Source: Pseudonocardia sp. HH130629-09 (GTDB lineage Bacteria; Actinomycetota; Actinomycetes; Mycobacteriales; Pseudonocardiaceae). Taken from it: a stretch of DNA of 64,000 nt. Each line of letters begins with the position of its first letter. Position 1 is the stretch's first letter. A model generated the notes under the pieces. It was not told the origin of the DNA and ran no database searches. It saw only the letters and a list, made by a program, of their open reading frames with translations. This document shows, one piece after another, positions 26,532 through 35,555 of the stretch. The DNA is taken from contig NZ_CP011868.1 in the NCBI RefSeq assembly GCF_001294645.1, positions 5,766,001 through 5,830,000 on the forward strand, written 5' to 3'. The position numbers were made by a program, and so were the translations under genes.

Positions 26532-27764
26532 GTGACCCAGCGCGACTGGATCGAGAAGGACTACTACCGCGAGCTGGGCGTCTCCTCGACGGCGTCCCAG
26601 GACGAGATCAAGAAGGCGTACCGCAAGCTCGCCCGTGAGCTGCACCCGGACGCGAACCCCGGCGACGAGAAGGCCGAGGCCCGCTTCAAGGCGGTCTCCG
26701 AGGCCTACGGCGTGCTGGGCGACGAGTCCAAGCGCAAGGAGTACGACGAGACCCGCGCGATGTTCGCCGGTGGCGGCGGCTTCGGCGGGTTCGGCACCGG
26801 TGGTGGCTTCCCCGGCGGCGCGCGACCCGGTGGCGCCGGCCAGGGTGGCTTCGACATCAACGACCTGTTCGGCCAGGCCGGCCGCCCAGGCGGCGCCGGG
26901 GCCGGTGCGGGCGACTTCAGCGACATCCTGGGCGACATCTTCGGCCGCGCCGCACGCAACAGCGCCGGCGGTGCCGGCGGGTACGGCACGGCCGGCGCCC
27001 GCCGCGGCCAGGACGTCGAGAGCAGCCTGACCATCTCCTTCGAGGACGCGGTGCGCGGCGCGACGGTGCCCATCAAGCTGTCCTCGCCGGGCCGCTGTGA
27101 GCGCTGTGGTGGCACCGGGTCCCGGCCCGGCAGCACCCCGCGCACCTGCCCCACCTGCGCCGGTCAGGGCCTGGTGAACCGCAGCCAGGGCGCGTTCTCG
27201 TTCTCCGAGCCGTGCCGCGACTGCCGCGGGACCGGGCGCATCATCGACGACCCGTGCCCCGAGTGCCACGGCGACGGCGTGTCCACCCGGACCCGGTCGC
27301 TGTCCATCCGGGTCCCCGCGGGCGTCGACGACGGTCAGAAGATCCGGCTCCCCGGACAGGGCGAGCCCGGGCGCGGCGGGGCCCCCGCCGGGGATCTCTA
27401 CGTGACCGTGAGCGTGACCCCGCACCGGATCTTCGGGCGGTCGTCGAAGAACCCCGACGACCTGACCCTCACCGTGCCGGTGACCTTCCCCGAGCTCGCT
27501 CTGGGCGCGACCCTGACGGTGCCCACACTCGACGGCACCGTCTCGCTGCGGATCCCGCCGGGGACCACCAGCGGTCGCACGTTCCGGGTGTCGGGGCGTG
27601 GGGTCGAACGCAAGAACGGGAAGAAGGGCAACCTGCTGGTCACCGTCGAGGTGGCGGTGCCGCAGAAGCTGGACGCGGCGGCGAGGAGCGCGCTGGAGGC
27701 CTACGCCGAGGCGACGTCGTCGTTCGACCCGCGGGCCGACCTGCACGGTAGCGCCAGGAGGTGA
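26532..27764 (+). CDS. dnaJ: Chaperone DnaJ (DnaJ1 type)
   Basis: This 410-residue co-chaperone stimulates the DnaK ATPase and delivers substrates. The J-domain (about 8-75) has the HPD motif (LHPDANPG). A Gly-rich linker follows. The zinc domain shows CERCGGTG, CPTCAGQG, CRDCRGTG and CPECHGDG, a full set of four CXXCXGXG motifs. Two substrate-binding beta domains end the protein. GTG 26532 follows the strong site aaggagg. The stop overlaps the hspR start. Confidence 0.97.
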   Translation: MTQRDWIEKDYYRELGVSSTASQDEIKKAYRKLARELHPDANPGDEKAEARFKAVSEAYGVLGDESKRKEYDETRAMFAGGGGFGGFGTGGGFPGGARPGGAGQGGFDINDLFGQAGRPGGAGAGAGDFSDILGDIFGRAARNSAGGAGGYGTAGARRGQDVESSLTISFEDAVRGATVPIKLSSPGRCERCGGTGSRPGSTPRTCPTCAGQGLVNRSQGAFSFSEPCRDCRGTGRIIDDPCPECHGDGVSTRTRSLSIRVPAGVDDGQKIRLPGQGEPGRGGAPAGDLYVTVSVTPHRIFGRSSKNPDDLTLTVPVTFPELALGATLTVPTLDGTVSLRIPPGTTSGRTFRVSGRGVERKNGKKGNLLVTVEVAVPQKLDAAARSALEAYAEATSSFDPRADLHGSARR

Positions 27765-28225
27765 TGGCGGTGTCCGGACGACGCACCCCCCGTGACGGGG
27801 AGGAACCGCCGACGGTCGACGTGGCACACGACAGCCCGGTGTTCGTCATCTCGGTTGCCGCGCAGCTGTCCGGCCTGCACGCCCAGACCCTGCGCAGCTA
27901 CGACCGGATCGGCCTGGTCAGCCCGGGCCGGTCCGCGGGCGGCGGACGTCGCTACTCCCAGCGCGACATCGCCCTGCTCCGCGAGGTGCAGCGGCTCTCC
28001 CAGGAGGAGGGCGTGAACCTCGCGGGCGTCAAGCGGATCATCGAACTGGAGCAGATGGTCGACCAGCTCTCGGCGCGCTTCGAGGAGGTGACCGCCGAGC
28101 TGGACGCGGTCCGCGCCGCCGCTGCGCAGGCCACCGCGGCGGTGCACCGCTCCTACCGGCGCGACCTCGTGCCGGTGGACCGGCGTCAGGCCGTCGTGCG
28201 CTGGCGCCCGGCCGACGACGGCTGA
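27764..28225 (+). CDS. hspR: Heat-shock repressor HspR (MerR family)
   Basis: HspR represses dnaK and clpB at HAIR sites, helped by DnaK as co-repressor in Streptomyces and Mycobacterium. The 153-residue protein has the MerR-type domain FVISVAAQLSGLHAQTLRSYDRIGL (split here: helix-turn-helix at AAQLSGLHAQTLRSYDR), the wing GGGRRYS, and the helix EEGVNLAGVKRIIEL typical of HspR. ATG 27764 overlaps the dnaJ stop. GTG 27770 sits better relative to the aggagg at 27756-27761, so the start may be two codons later. Confidence 0.95.
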   Translation: MAVSGRRTPRDGEEPPTVDVAHDSPVFVISVAAQLSGLHAQTLRSYDRIGLVSPGRSAGGGRRYSQRDIALLREVQRLSQEEGVNLAGVKRIIELEQMVDQLSARFEEVTAELDAVRAAAAQATAAVHRSYRRDLVPVDRRQAVVRWRPADDG

Positions 28226-28238
28226 ACCCGCTCCGTCG

Positions 28239-28273
28239 CGCACCCCGGCGTCCTCCGTCGGAACCGGGGTGCG
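28239..28273. terminator. Terminator of the dnaK operon
   Basis: cgcaccccgg (28239-28248) pairs perfectly with ccggggtgcg (28264-28273), 13 bases after the hspR stop, between converging genes. Confidence 0.75.
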
Positions 28274-28322
28274 GGACCGTCCCTCGTGCGGCGACGACCG
28301 TCGTGCCCGGGCCACGAGCCGG

Positions 28323-29624
28323 TCAGGCAGCCGTCAGCGCTCCGCGCCGGGCCAGCAGGCCCAGCATCACGGCTCCGGCCAGCGGCACCGCCGCCAGGAC
28401 CAGGAACGGCAGGGCGGGCGGGAACGCGGGGTCGAGCAGCGCCCCGACCCCCGTCGAGCCGACGAGCACCATCAGCCCGCCGAACGACGCGAGCACCCCG
28501 AAGTGGGCACCCAGCCTGCGTTCCCCGGCCAGCCGCGGGACGAGATCCTGCGCGACCGGCACGGCGAACATCTCGCCGAAGGTCAGCAGCAGCACCATCA
28601 GCACCGCGGGCGTGAGCGCCCACCACCCCGGCAGGTCCGGCAGCAGCCGCGCCACCGCGACGACGGTGAACGACGCGGCCATCAGGCAGAACCCCAGCAC
28701 CACCGCGCGGCCCGCCCCCATCCGGCTCCCCCAGGCCGCCACCCGCATCTGCAGGCAGATCACCAGCACCGACATCATCACGAACAGGAAGCCGAGCGCG
28801 GCGGTGCGCCCCACGCGCTCCAGCTCGTCGGGCAGGGCCAGGTAGAGCTGGTTGTAGCAGAGCAGCCAACCCGAGTAGCCGACCGCGAACAGCAGGAAGC
28901 GGCGGTTCCCCAGCACCTCGCCCCAGCCGGCGAGCATCGGCTGCCCGGCCTGCTCGGGCTCGCGCCACGGCAGCCACCGCCAGTGCGCCAGACCCACCAG
29001 AACGAAGCCGGCCGCGGCGACCAGGCAGGCGAGCTGGAAGTCGACCACCATGAGCGCGGTGCCGACCAGCGGCCCGGTGACGGTCCCGACCTGACCGGCG
29101 ACGGCGAACATCGAGAACACCTCGGTCCGCGCCGGGCCCTCACCGGCGCGCTCCCGCTCCCCGGCCTCCCGCGCCAGCGACGACTCGACGGCCGGGGAGA
29201 ACAGGGCCGCCGCGAACCCGGTCAGCAGCGCCCCACCGATGACCGCGGGCAGCGACCCGGCCGCGCCGAGGAGGATGAAACCGATCACGCGCAGCGAGCA
29301 CCCGACGAGCACGACCGGCTTCGCACCGAACCGGTCGGTCAGGGTCCCGCCGATCACGAACAGTCCCTGCTGGCTGAACGTCCGCAGCCCCAGCACCAGC
29401 CCGACGGCCGCCGCGGCGAGCCCGAGGTCCTCGGCCAGGTGCGTCGCCAGGTAGGGCAGCACCATGTAGAAGCCCACGTTGAAGGCCATCTGGGTGCTGA
29501 TCAGCAGCTTCATGACCGGGGGGAGCCCGCGGAACTGGACCCACCGGCCCGGTCGGAGCGGCGTCGGGGGACGCGGGTCCGACTCGGGATCGGCGGGTCG
29601 GCGGAGCAGGCTGCGGAGCACCAC
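28323..29624 (-). CDS. Major facilitator superfamily transporter
   Basis: A protein of about 433 residues with 12 predicted membrane helices and the MFS loop motif GGTLTDRFGAKPVVLVG after helix 2. It likely exports or imports a small molecule by proton exchange; the substrate is unknown. The start is uncertain: GTG 29624 or 29621 precede the basic N-terminus RSLLRRPADPESD, and no clear ribosome site is seen. It is divergent from a binding protein and ABC permease operon, so both may handle the same compound. Confidence 0.8.
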   Translation of the reverse strand: MVLRSLLRRPADPESDPRPPTPLRPGRWVQFRGLPPVMKLLISTQMAFNVGFYMVLPYLATHLAEDLGLAAAAVGLVLGLRTFSQQGLFVIGGTLTDRFGAKPVVLVGCSLRVIGFILLGAAGSLPAVIGGALLTGFAAALFSPAVESSLAREAGERERAGEGPARTEVFSMFAVAGQVGTVTGPLVGTALMVVDFQLACLVAAAGFVLVGLAHWRWLPWREPEQAGQPMLAGWGEVLGNRRFLLFAVGYSGWLLCYNQLYLALPDELERVGRTAALGFLFVMMSVLVICLQMRVAAWGSRMGAGRAVVLGFCLMAASFTVVAVARLLPDLPGWWALTPAVLMVLLLTFGEMFAVPVAQDLVPRLAGERRLGAHFGVLASFGGLMVLVGSTGVGALLDPAFPPALPFLVLAAVPLAGAVMLGLLARRGALTAA

Positions 29625-29779
29625 GAAGTGGTACCAGGTCGACGTCAGCAGTCGCGACTCGATGGCAACAACGACATATGCGCATGCGTGAAGATGCTTG
29701 ACCGTCTGTACAGGCTTACCGAAGATCTCCCGGGCGCCGGGTGACACACGGTCGAGGGCGCCGGAGAGGCCAGGTCGTG

Positions 29780-31339
29780 ATGCCCGCCGCCGTGCGCGCC
29801 GTCGTAGCACCCCGTCGTTCCCGCTTGCGGGTCGCCGCCGCCCTGGTGGTGAGCGCCGCGGTCCTCACCGCGTGCGGCGGCACCGGTGGCGGGAGCGGTC
29901 GGGTCGTGCCGGACGGGCAGGCCACGATCGCGATGGCCTTCGGCCCGTCGGCCGGTTACGGCGTGGACACCGACGACGCGTTCGTCCTCTCCCAGCTCGG
30001 GGTGACCGAGTCCCTGGTGGCGTCCGGCCCGGACGGGCAGCCCCGACCCGCGCTGGCGACGGCGTGGGCCCAGCAGTCCGACCCGCGGACCTGGCGGTTC
30101 GAGCTGCGCCCCGGCGTGACCTTCCAGAACGGCGAGCCGCTCACCGGGCAGGCCGCCGCGACCGCCCTGAACTGGGTGGCCGGCGTCGCCGCGCCGCCGC
30201 GCGCGGTGCGCGGGATCGGCCTGCAGGCCGCCGCGGACGGCGCGGGCGCCGTGCGCGTCACGACGACGAAGCCCGACCCGATCCTGCCGCTGCGGCTGTC
30301 CGGCGTGAACACAGCGATCCTGGCGCCGTCGGCGTACCGGGCCACGCCGCCGTCGGTCCAGCAGACCGGCACCGGCCCGATGACGATCACCCGGACGAAC
30401 GGCACCCAGTCGGTGACCCTCGCCCGCAACGACCGCTACTGGGGTGAGCGCCCGCAGCTGGCCGGTGTCACCGCGAACTTCGTGCCCGACCCGGCTGCCC
30501 GCGCACTGGCCCTGCGGGCCGGCGACGCCGACATCGCCCAGGAGCTCCCCGAGTCCAGCGCGCTGGAGTTCACCGGCGACGAGTACGTGAACCAGACCGT
30601 CGCCGCGCCCCGGACCGCGTCGCTGGTCCTCAACCAGTCCCGCAGGCCCTTCGCCGACATCCGGGTGCGGCAGGCCGTCGCGGCCGCCGTGGACCGCACC
30701 GCGCTCGGTGAGCAGGCGCTCGCCGGGTCGGCGGTCCCGGCCTCGGAGCCGTTCGGCCCGGCCGTGGCGTGGGGCTCGCAGGACGCCCCGCCGCCGGCCG
30801 ACCCCGCGCGCGCCCGGCAGCTGCTGGCCGAGGCCGGCTACGGCCCTGGCAACCCGCTGCGCATCGAGCTGGGGTCCTACGGCGCCCGCCCGGAGCTCCC
30901 GACGCTGGTCACCGCCGTCCAGGAGATGCTCCGCGGGGCCGGCATCGAGGTCACCGTGCGCATCGGCGACTACGACGCCCGCGAGCCACAGCTGCTCGCC
31001 GGTGACTTCGACATGTACCTGCTCTCGCGCAGCTACCTGGTCGACGTGCCGGACGCCGGCGCCACGCTGGCCACCGACTACACCTGCCAGGGCTCCTACA
31101 ACCTCAACCACTACTGCTCGCCCCAGTTCGACGCCCTGCTCGCCCCGCTGGCCACCGAGACCGACCCGGCGGCGCGGCAGAAAGTCTTCACCGAGGCCGC
31201 GGCGAAGCTGAACGCCGACGTCGTCGGGGTCCCGCTGGTGCACACCAACGCCAACGGCGTCGGGCACCGGGTCACCGGCTACACCGTCGACCCGCTGGCC
31301 AAGTCGCTCGTCGTCCCCGGGCTGGCGACCACGGAGTGA
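29780..31339 (+). CDS. ABC transporter substrate-binding lipoprotein (SBP family 5)
   Basis: The 519-residue protein is the extracytoplasmic receptor of a peptide/nickel/opine-type importer. A lipoprotein signal ends at the lipobox VLTACGG. The domain shows the family-5 pattern (LGVTESLVASGPDG, WRFELRPGVTFQNGEPL, NDRYWGERPQLAGV, IRVRQAVAAAVDR). ATG 29780 follows ggagagg; GTG 29777 and 29741 are alternatives. The stop overlaps the permease start (GTGA). The ligand cannot be deduced. Confidence 0.9.
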   Translation: MPAAVRAVVAPRRSRLRVAAALVVSAAVLTACGGTGGGSGRVVPDGQATIAMAFGPSAGYGVDTDDAFVLSQLGVTESLVASGPDGQPRPALATAWAQQSDPRTWRFELRPGVTFQNGEPLTGQAAATALNWVAGVAAPPRAVRGIGLQAAADGAGAVRVTTTKPDPILPLRLSGVNTAILAPSAYRATPPSVQQTGTGPMTITRTNGTQSVTLARNDRYWGERPQLAGVTANFVPDPAARALALRAGDADIAQELPESSALEFTGDEYVNQTVAAPRTASLVLNQSRRPFADIRVRQAVAAAVDRTALGEQALAGSAVPASEPFGPAVAWGSQDAPPPADPARARQLLAEAGYGPGNPLRIELGSYGARPELPTLVTAVQEMLRGAGIEVTVRIGDYDAREPQLLAGDFDMYLLSRSYLVDVPDAGATLATDYTCQGSYNLNHYCSPQFDALLAPLATETDPAARQKVFTEAAAKLNADVVGVPLVHTNANGVGHRVTGYTVDPLAKSLVVPGLATTE

Positions 31340-32277
31340 CCGCACTCGTCGCACGCAGGCTGCTGGCGCTGCCGCTGGTCGCCGTGGCCGCGGCGGTGCT
31401 GGTGTTCCTGCTCCCGCGGTTCTCCGGACAGGACACCGCGCTCGCGATCATGCGCAGCCGGACAGGGGAGTCCGACCCGGACCCGTCGGTACTGGCCGCG
31501 CTGCGGGAGCAGTACGGCCTCGACGGCACCTGGTGGGACCAGTTCACCGGCTGGGCCGGCGCGCTGCTGCGCGGCGACCTCGGGATCTCCTGGACCAGCC
31601 GCACACCGGTCTCGGGCCTGCTCTGGCCCGCGCTCGGGGTGTCGCTGACCCTCACCGTCGCCGCGCTGGTGCTCGCGGCCCTGGTCGGGATCCCGCTCGG
31701 GGTGCGCGCCGCGTGTCGCCCCGGTGGGCGGCTCGACCGGGCCCTGACCACCGGATCGGTGCTGGGCGTCGCGATCCCCGAGTTCGTGCTCGGGACGGCG
31801 CTGGTGCTCGCCTTCGCCGTCACCGTGCCGGTGCTGCCCGCGACCGGCTGGGGTGACGTGGAGCAGGCGGTGCTGCCGGTGGTCACCCTGGCCGCGTTCC
31901 CGGCCGCGCTCGCCGCCCAGCTGGTGCGCGCCGAGACCGTCGACGCGCTGGCCCGCCCGCACGTCGCCGTCGCGCGGTCCAAGGGGATCAGCGACGGACG
32001 GGTGCTGTGGCGCCACGGCGGCCGCCTGGCCCTGACCTCGGTCACCTCGCTGTCCGGGCTGTTCCTCGGCGGGCTGCTCGGCGGCTCGGTCGTGGTGGAG
32101 GTGCTGTTCGCGATCCCCGGCCTGGGCCGCCTGCTCTACGACGCCGTCCTCGCTCAGGACCTGCCGGTCGTGCAGGCCGGGCTGCTCGCGCTCGTGCTGA
32201 TCGCCGCCGTCGCCGGGATCCTCGCCGAGCTGCTCGCGCTCGCGCTGGACCCGGTCGCCCGGAGCGCCGTCCGGTGA
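31336..32277 (+). CDS. ABC transporter permease, DppB/OppB type
   Basis: The 313-residue permease has six membrane helices and begins in the usual way (ARRLLALPLVAVAAAVLVFLLPR). It includes the family stretch REQYGLDG...WAGALLRGDLGISW and the EAA-type loop (VAVARSKGISDGRVLWRHG) that contacts an ATPase subunit. It overlaps the binding protein and the second permease gene, so the three are co-translated. Confidence 0.92.
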   Translation: MTALVARRLLALPLVAVAAAVLVFLLPRFSGQDTALAIMRSRTGESDPDPSVLAALREQYGLDGTWWDQFTGWAGALLRGDLGISWTSRTPVSGLLWPALGVSLTLTVAALVLAALVGIPLGVRAACRPGGRLDRALTTGSVLGVAIPEFVLGTALVLAFAVTVPVLPATGWGDVEQAVLPVVTLAAFPAALAAQLVRAETVDALARPHVAVARSKGISDGRVLWRHGGRLALTSVTSLSGLFLGGLLGGSVVVEVLFAIPGLGRLLYDAVLAQDLPVVQAGLLALVLIAAVAGILAELLALALDPVARSAVR

Positions 32278-33131
32278 CCGCCTCGGTCATGGCCCGCCCC
32301 GCGGGCGCCGCCGCACGCACCACCCGGCGCGCGGCGGTCCTGCAGGTCGGGGCGCTGGTCCTGCTCGGTGTGCTGGTGCTGATCGCCCTGCTACCGCTCG
32401 ACCCGGTCGCCAACGACCTGTCCCACCGCTTCGCCGGGCCGTCGGCCGCGCACCCGCTCGGCACCGACCAGCTCGGTCGGGACGTGCTGGCGCGGCTGGC
32501 CGTCGGCGCCCGGCTCTCGGTCGGGTTCACCCTGGTCGCGCTCGCGCTGTGCGCGGGGATCGGAACGGTGCTGGGCGTGCTCGCCGCCTGGTGCGGACGG
32601 GCGGTCGGCCAGCTGTTCCAGCGCACCATCGACGTGCTCGTCGCGATCCCGGCGGTGCTGATCGGGCTCGTGGTGGTCGCCGCGTCCGGCGGGGCGCCGG
32701 GGGTGTGGTCGCTGCTGGTGGCGATCGTCGTCGCCGGGTGGACGCCGTTCGCCCGGCTCACCTACCAGCTCGTGGTGCGCGAACGCGCCCGCGAGTACGT
32801 CGAGGGCGCCGTCGCAGTCGGCGCGGGGCCGCTGCGGATCGCGTTCCGACACGTCCTGCCGAACCTCGCCCGGCCGCTGCTGTCGCACCTGTGCCTGCGG
32901 TTCGCGAACGTCCTGCTGACCGTGGCCGGGCTGTCCTTCCTCGGGCTCGGGCCGCAGCCGCCCACCCCGGAGTGGGGGGCGATGCTCGCCGACGGCCGGC
33001 AGTTCCTGTTCAACGCCCCGCAGCTCGTCCTGCTGCCCGCGCTGGCCGTCGTCGGGACGGCGCTGCTCGTCACCGCACTCGGCCGCGGGCTGGAACGCCG
33101 GTGGACGACCGGTCCGACCGGACAGTTCTGA
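32274..33131 (+). CDS. ABC transporter permease, DppC/OppC type
   Basis: The 285-residue permease is the partner of the preceding DppB-type subunit. It has an N-terminal membrane helix, AHPLGTDQLGRDVLARLAVG (the OppC signature), and the EAA loop YVEGAVAVGAGPLRIAFRHV. GTG 32274 overlaps the upstream stop; ATG 32289 is an alternative. No ATP-binding (DppD/F) gene follows; the next gene is an oxygenase, so the importer must borrow ATPases from elsewhere. Confidence 0.92.
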   Translation: MTASVMARPAGAAARTTRRAAVLQVGALVLLGVLVLIALLPLDPVANDLSHRFAGPSAAHPLGTDQLGRDVLARLAVGARLSVGFTLVALALCAGIGTVLGVLAAWCGRAVGQLFQRTIDVLVAIPAVLIGLVVVAASGGAPGVWSLLVAIVVAGWTPFARLTYQLVVRERAREYVEGAVAVGAGPLRIAFRHVLPNLARPLLSHLCLRFANVLLTVAGLSFLGLGPQPPTPEWGAMLADGRQFLFNAPQLVLLPALAVVGTALLVTALGRGLERRWTTGPTGQF

Positions 33132-33188
33132 CAGAGCTTCGTTCCTGCCACACTGCTGCGAGTACGGATGAACGGCAGGAGGTACGTC

Positions 33189-33998
33189 GTGGCGAGGATC
33201 GGAACCGACGGGCGGCGCACGGGTGAGGCGCGCCCGGAGCTCAAGAGCCTGGTGGACGAGACCGGGGTGGTGCCCCGCGCGGCGGAGCTCGACGAGGCCC
33301 GGGAGGTGCTGGCCCGCGACGGCGTCGTCCACATCCCCGGCGCCGGTCCGGACCCGGAGGCGATGGTCGTCGCCGCGGCCACCCTGCTCGGCGGGCGGCT
33401 GCGCGAGCTGTTCGGCATCCGGCCGCAGGGCGGGACCGACTCCCCGGTCCTGGGTCTGCACAACGACGGCGCTTACCTGGAGGCCGACGTGCACGGCCGA
33501 ACCGTGCGGCTGCGCGACCCCGACGAGGACTTCCTGTTCATGCACTGCACGTCGCCGGCGCCGTCGGGGGGCGACTCGGTGCTCGTCGACGGCTACGCGC
33601 TGGCCGACCGGCTCGCCGCGGAGCACCCGTCGCTGTACGGGTTCCTGACCGGCAGCGACGTCGACTTCTTCGGCAGCCGCATGAACCCGCCGCGCGGGGT
33701 CCCACTGACGCCGCTGCTGCGCCGGATGATCGAGCACACCCGGGGTGGCCGGCGCGCGGTCCGGGCGAGCGACTACGTGCTGCCGGTGCCGCGCGAGCCG
33801 TACTGGGACGCCCACCTCGCGCACATCGAGTCCTACGCCGACGTGCTCGCCACCGCATTCGACGTGGCGCCGCGGTTCCGGCTGGAGAGCGGCGACCTTC
33901 TGGTCCTGGACAACTACCGCTTCCTGCACGGCCGGGACGCGTTCACCGGCACCCGGGAGCTGCACGTGCTCTCGGTCCGGACGACCGAGGCGTTCTGA
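33189..33998 (+). CDS. TauD/TfdA-family Fe(II)/2-oxoglutarate dioxygenase
   Basis: The 269-residue enzyme would oxidise an organic substrate with O2 and 2-oxoglutarate. The metal-binding HxD is visible in GLHNDGAY, and the distal His in NYRFLHGRDAF, followed by an Arg (GTRELH) for 2-oxoglutarate. GTG 33189 is chosen because aggagg lies 6 bases upstream; ATG 33168 precedes that site. It follows the ABC permeases by 57 bases, so it may hydroxylate or cleave the imported compound. The substrate is unknown. Confidence 0.85.
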   Translation: MARIGTDGRRTGEARPELKSLVDETGVVPRAAELDEAREVLARDGVVHIPGAGPDPEAMVVAAATLLGGRLRELFGIRPQGGTDSPVLGLHNDGAYLEADVHGRTVRLRDPDEDFLFMHCTSPAPSGGDSVLVDGYALADRLAAEHPSLYGFLTGSDVDFFGSRMNPPRGVPLTPLLRRMIEHTRGGRRAVRASDYVLPVPREPYWDAHLAHIESYADVLATAFDVAPRFRLESGDLLVLDNYRFLHGRDAFTGTRELHVLSVRTTEAF

Positions 33999-34017
33999 GC
34001 CCACCCGCCCGACGGCA

Positions 34018-34050
34018 ACGGCCGCCCTCCCGGTGCGGGAGGGCGGCCGT
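34018..34050. terminator. Bidirectional terminator
   Basis: A perfect 14-bp stem (acggccgccctccc with gggagggcggccgt) lies between the dioxygenase gene and the flavohaemoprotein gene, which converge here. Confidence 0.8.
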
Positions 34051-34068
34051 CGTGGCGTACGGAGCCGC

Positions 34069-35241
34069 TCAGTCCATCGTGAACGGGTCGTAGGTGATGC
34101 GGTCGAGCGGCGTGCCCGCGACCAGCATCCGCGACACCGTGGAGCGGATCATCGTCGGCGACCCGCAGACCAGGACGTCGTGGTCGCTCCAGGCACCGAA
34201 CCGGGTCACGACGTCGGCCAGGGTGCCGGTCTCGGCGCCGGAGGGCTCGTCCTCGTACTCCACGACCGGGATGACGTCGAGCCACGGGTAGTTGTAGGAC
34301 AGCTTGCGCAGCGAGGTGAAGTCGTACAGGTCGTCCCACGTCCGGCCGCCGACGAAGACCTGGGTGCGCGGCGGCTGGGGGCGCCGGCCGACCTCGTCGA
34401 GCAGGGCCTTCATCGGCGCGACGCCGGTGCCGCCCGCCACCATCAGCAGCTCTCGCCGGGTGTTCTGCGGGACCGCCATCCGGCCCATCGGCGGGCCGAT
34501 CCGCCAGGTCTCGCCGACCCGGCTGTGCGCGACGATCGCGCGGCTGACCCAGCCGCCCTCGACCGCGCGGACGTGGAACTGGATGGTCCCGTCGCGACGC
34601 GGCGCGTTGGCGGGGGACAGGTAGCGCCACAGCCGCGGGCGGTGCGGCGTCTCCACCGAGACGTACTGGCCGGCCTGGTACGGCACCGGCTGGTCGGTCG
34701 CGACGGTGACCACGGCCAGGTCCCAGCCGATCCGGCGGTGCTCGACGACCCGGCCCAGCCAGGACGCCGGCCCGCGCTCGGCCGCGGCGGCCTGCTGCAT
34801 CGCGTCCGCGACGATCCCGTACGCGCCGACCCAGGCCTTCTCGATCTCCGGGGTCCAGTTCTCGCCCGCGAACGTGGCGATCGCCGACAGCAGCGCCGCG
34901 CCGACCGCGTCGTAGTGCTGGGACAGCACGCCGAACTTGCGGTGGTCGCGGCCGAGCTGCTGCAGGAACGGGACGAGGTCGTCGGGCTGGTCGACCATCT
35001 GCACCACGTGCACGAGGGCGCGCAGCAGCCGGCTGCGCTGCACCTCCATGTTCACGGGGAACAGGTCACGCGTCTCGGGTACCTTGCTGAACAGCGTGGC
35101 GTAGAAGTGCTTGCCGATCTCCTCGGCCTGCGGCTCGACGAGGGCGAAGCTGGTCCGGATGAGCTCGACGGTGCGATCCGCCTCCGAGGCGGGGCGTCGC
35201 GGCGGGGCGACGTCGCCGGCGATCAGCTGGTCAGCAGTCAT
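34069..35241 (-). CDS. Flavohaemoprotein (globin plus ferredoxin reductase-like domain)
   Basis: The 390-residue protein has a globin domain (about 20-155) with the proximal-side LGRDHRKFGVLSQHYDAVG and a C-terminal FAD/NAD(P)H domain (about 160-390). The latter shows PYQAGQYVSVETP, LWRYLSPANAP for FAD, GGTGVAPMKALL for NAD(P)H and VLVCGSPTMI near the end. Such proteins oxidise nitric oxide to nitrate or reduce haem with NADH. The related M. tuberculosis Rv0385 also sits beside clpB. ATG 35241 is used. Confidence 0.9.
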   Translation of the reverse strand: MTADQLIAGDVAPPRRPASEADRTVELIRTSFALVEPQAEEIGKHFYATLFSKVPETRDLFPVNMEVQRSRLLRALVHVVQMVDQPDDLVPFLQQLGRDHRKFGVLSQHYDAVGAALLSAIATFAGENWTPEIEKAWVGAYGIVADAMQQAAAAERGPASWLGRVVEHRRIGWDLAVVTVATDQPVPYQAGQYVSVETPHRPRLWRYLSPANAPRRDGTIQFHVRAVEGGWVSRAIVAHSRVGETWRIGPPMGRMAVPQNTRRELLMVAGGTGVAPMKALLDEVGRRPQPPRTQVFVGGRTWDDLYDFTSLRKLSYNYPWLDVIPVVEYEDEPSGAETGTLADVVTRFGAWSDHDVLVCGSPTMIRSTVSRMLVAGTPLDRITYDPFTMD

Positions 35242-35555
35242 GCCTGGCGGACACTCTCCTCGGTCGTGCTCCGTGCCGCGGTGACACCGGGCGTCGACGC
35301 CCGCGTTCCGCCGGTTAGGGTACGCGAGAGTCTCCGTCCGCCGGTACGGCGTACGCCGACCGGCTCACCAAGGTGCGGTGAGCGGGTACGCATCGTCACT
35401 CATCATCCGTTCGGGGACGGCGGTCACTCGTCATGGCGTGGGGGGCGCCGGGCTCAGGATAGCGCCCATCGTGCGGAAAGCCGACGTGGCGGTGGCCCGG
35501 TCGGTCGGAACGGTGATCGTTTGGTCCTGGCCGTGCCGGATGGCACGGTTGTCCC
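35242..35555. other. 314-base divergent promoter region
   Basis: The region separates the flavohaemoprotein gene (minus) from a PNPOx-like gene (plus). A minus-strand TACCCT at 35322-35317 is a possible -10. The perfect 12-base palindrome cggcgtacgccg at 35347-35358 could bind a regulator of either gene. I see no other gene here. Confidence 0.45.
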
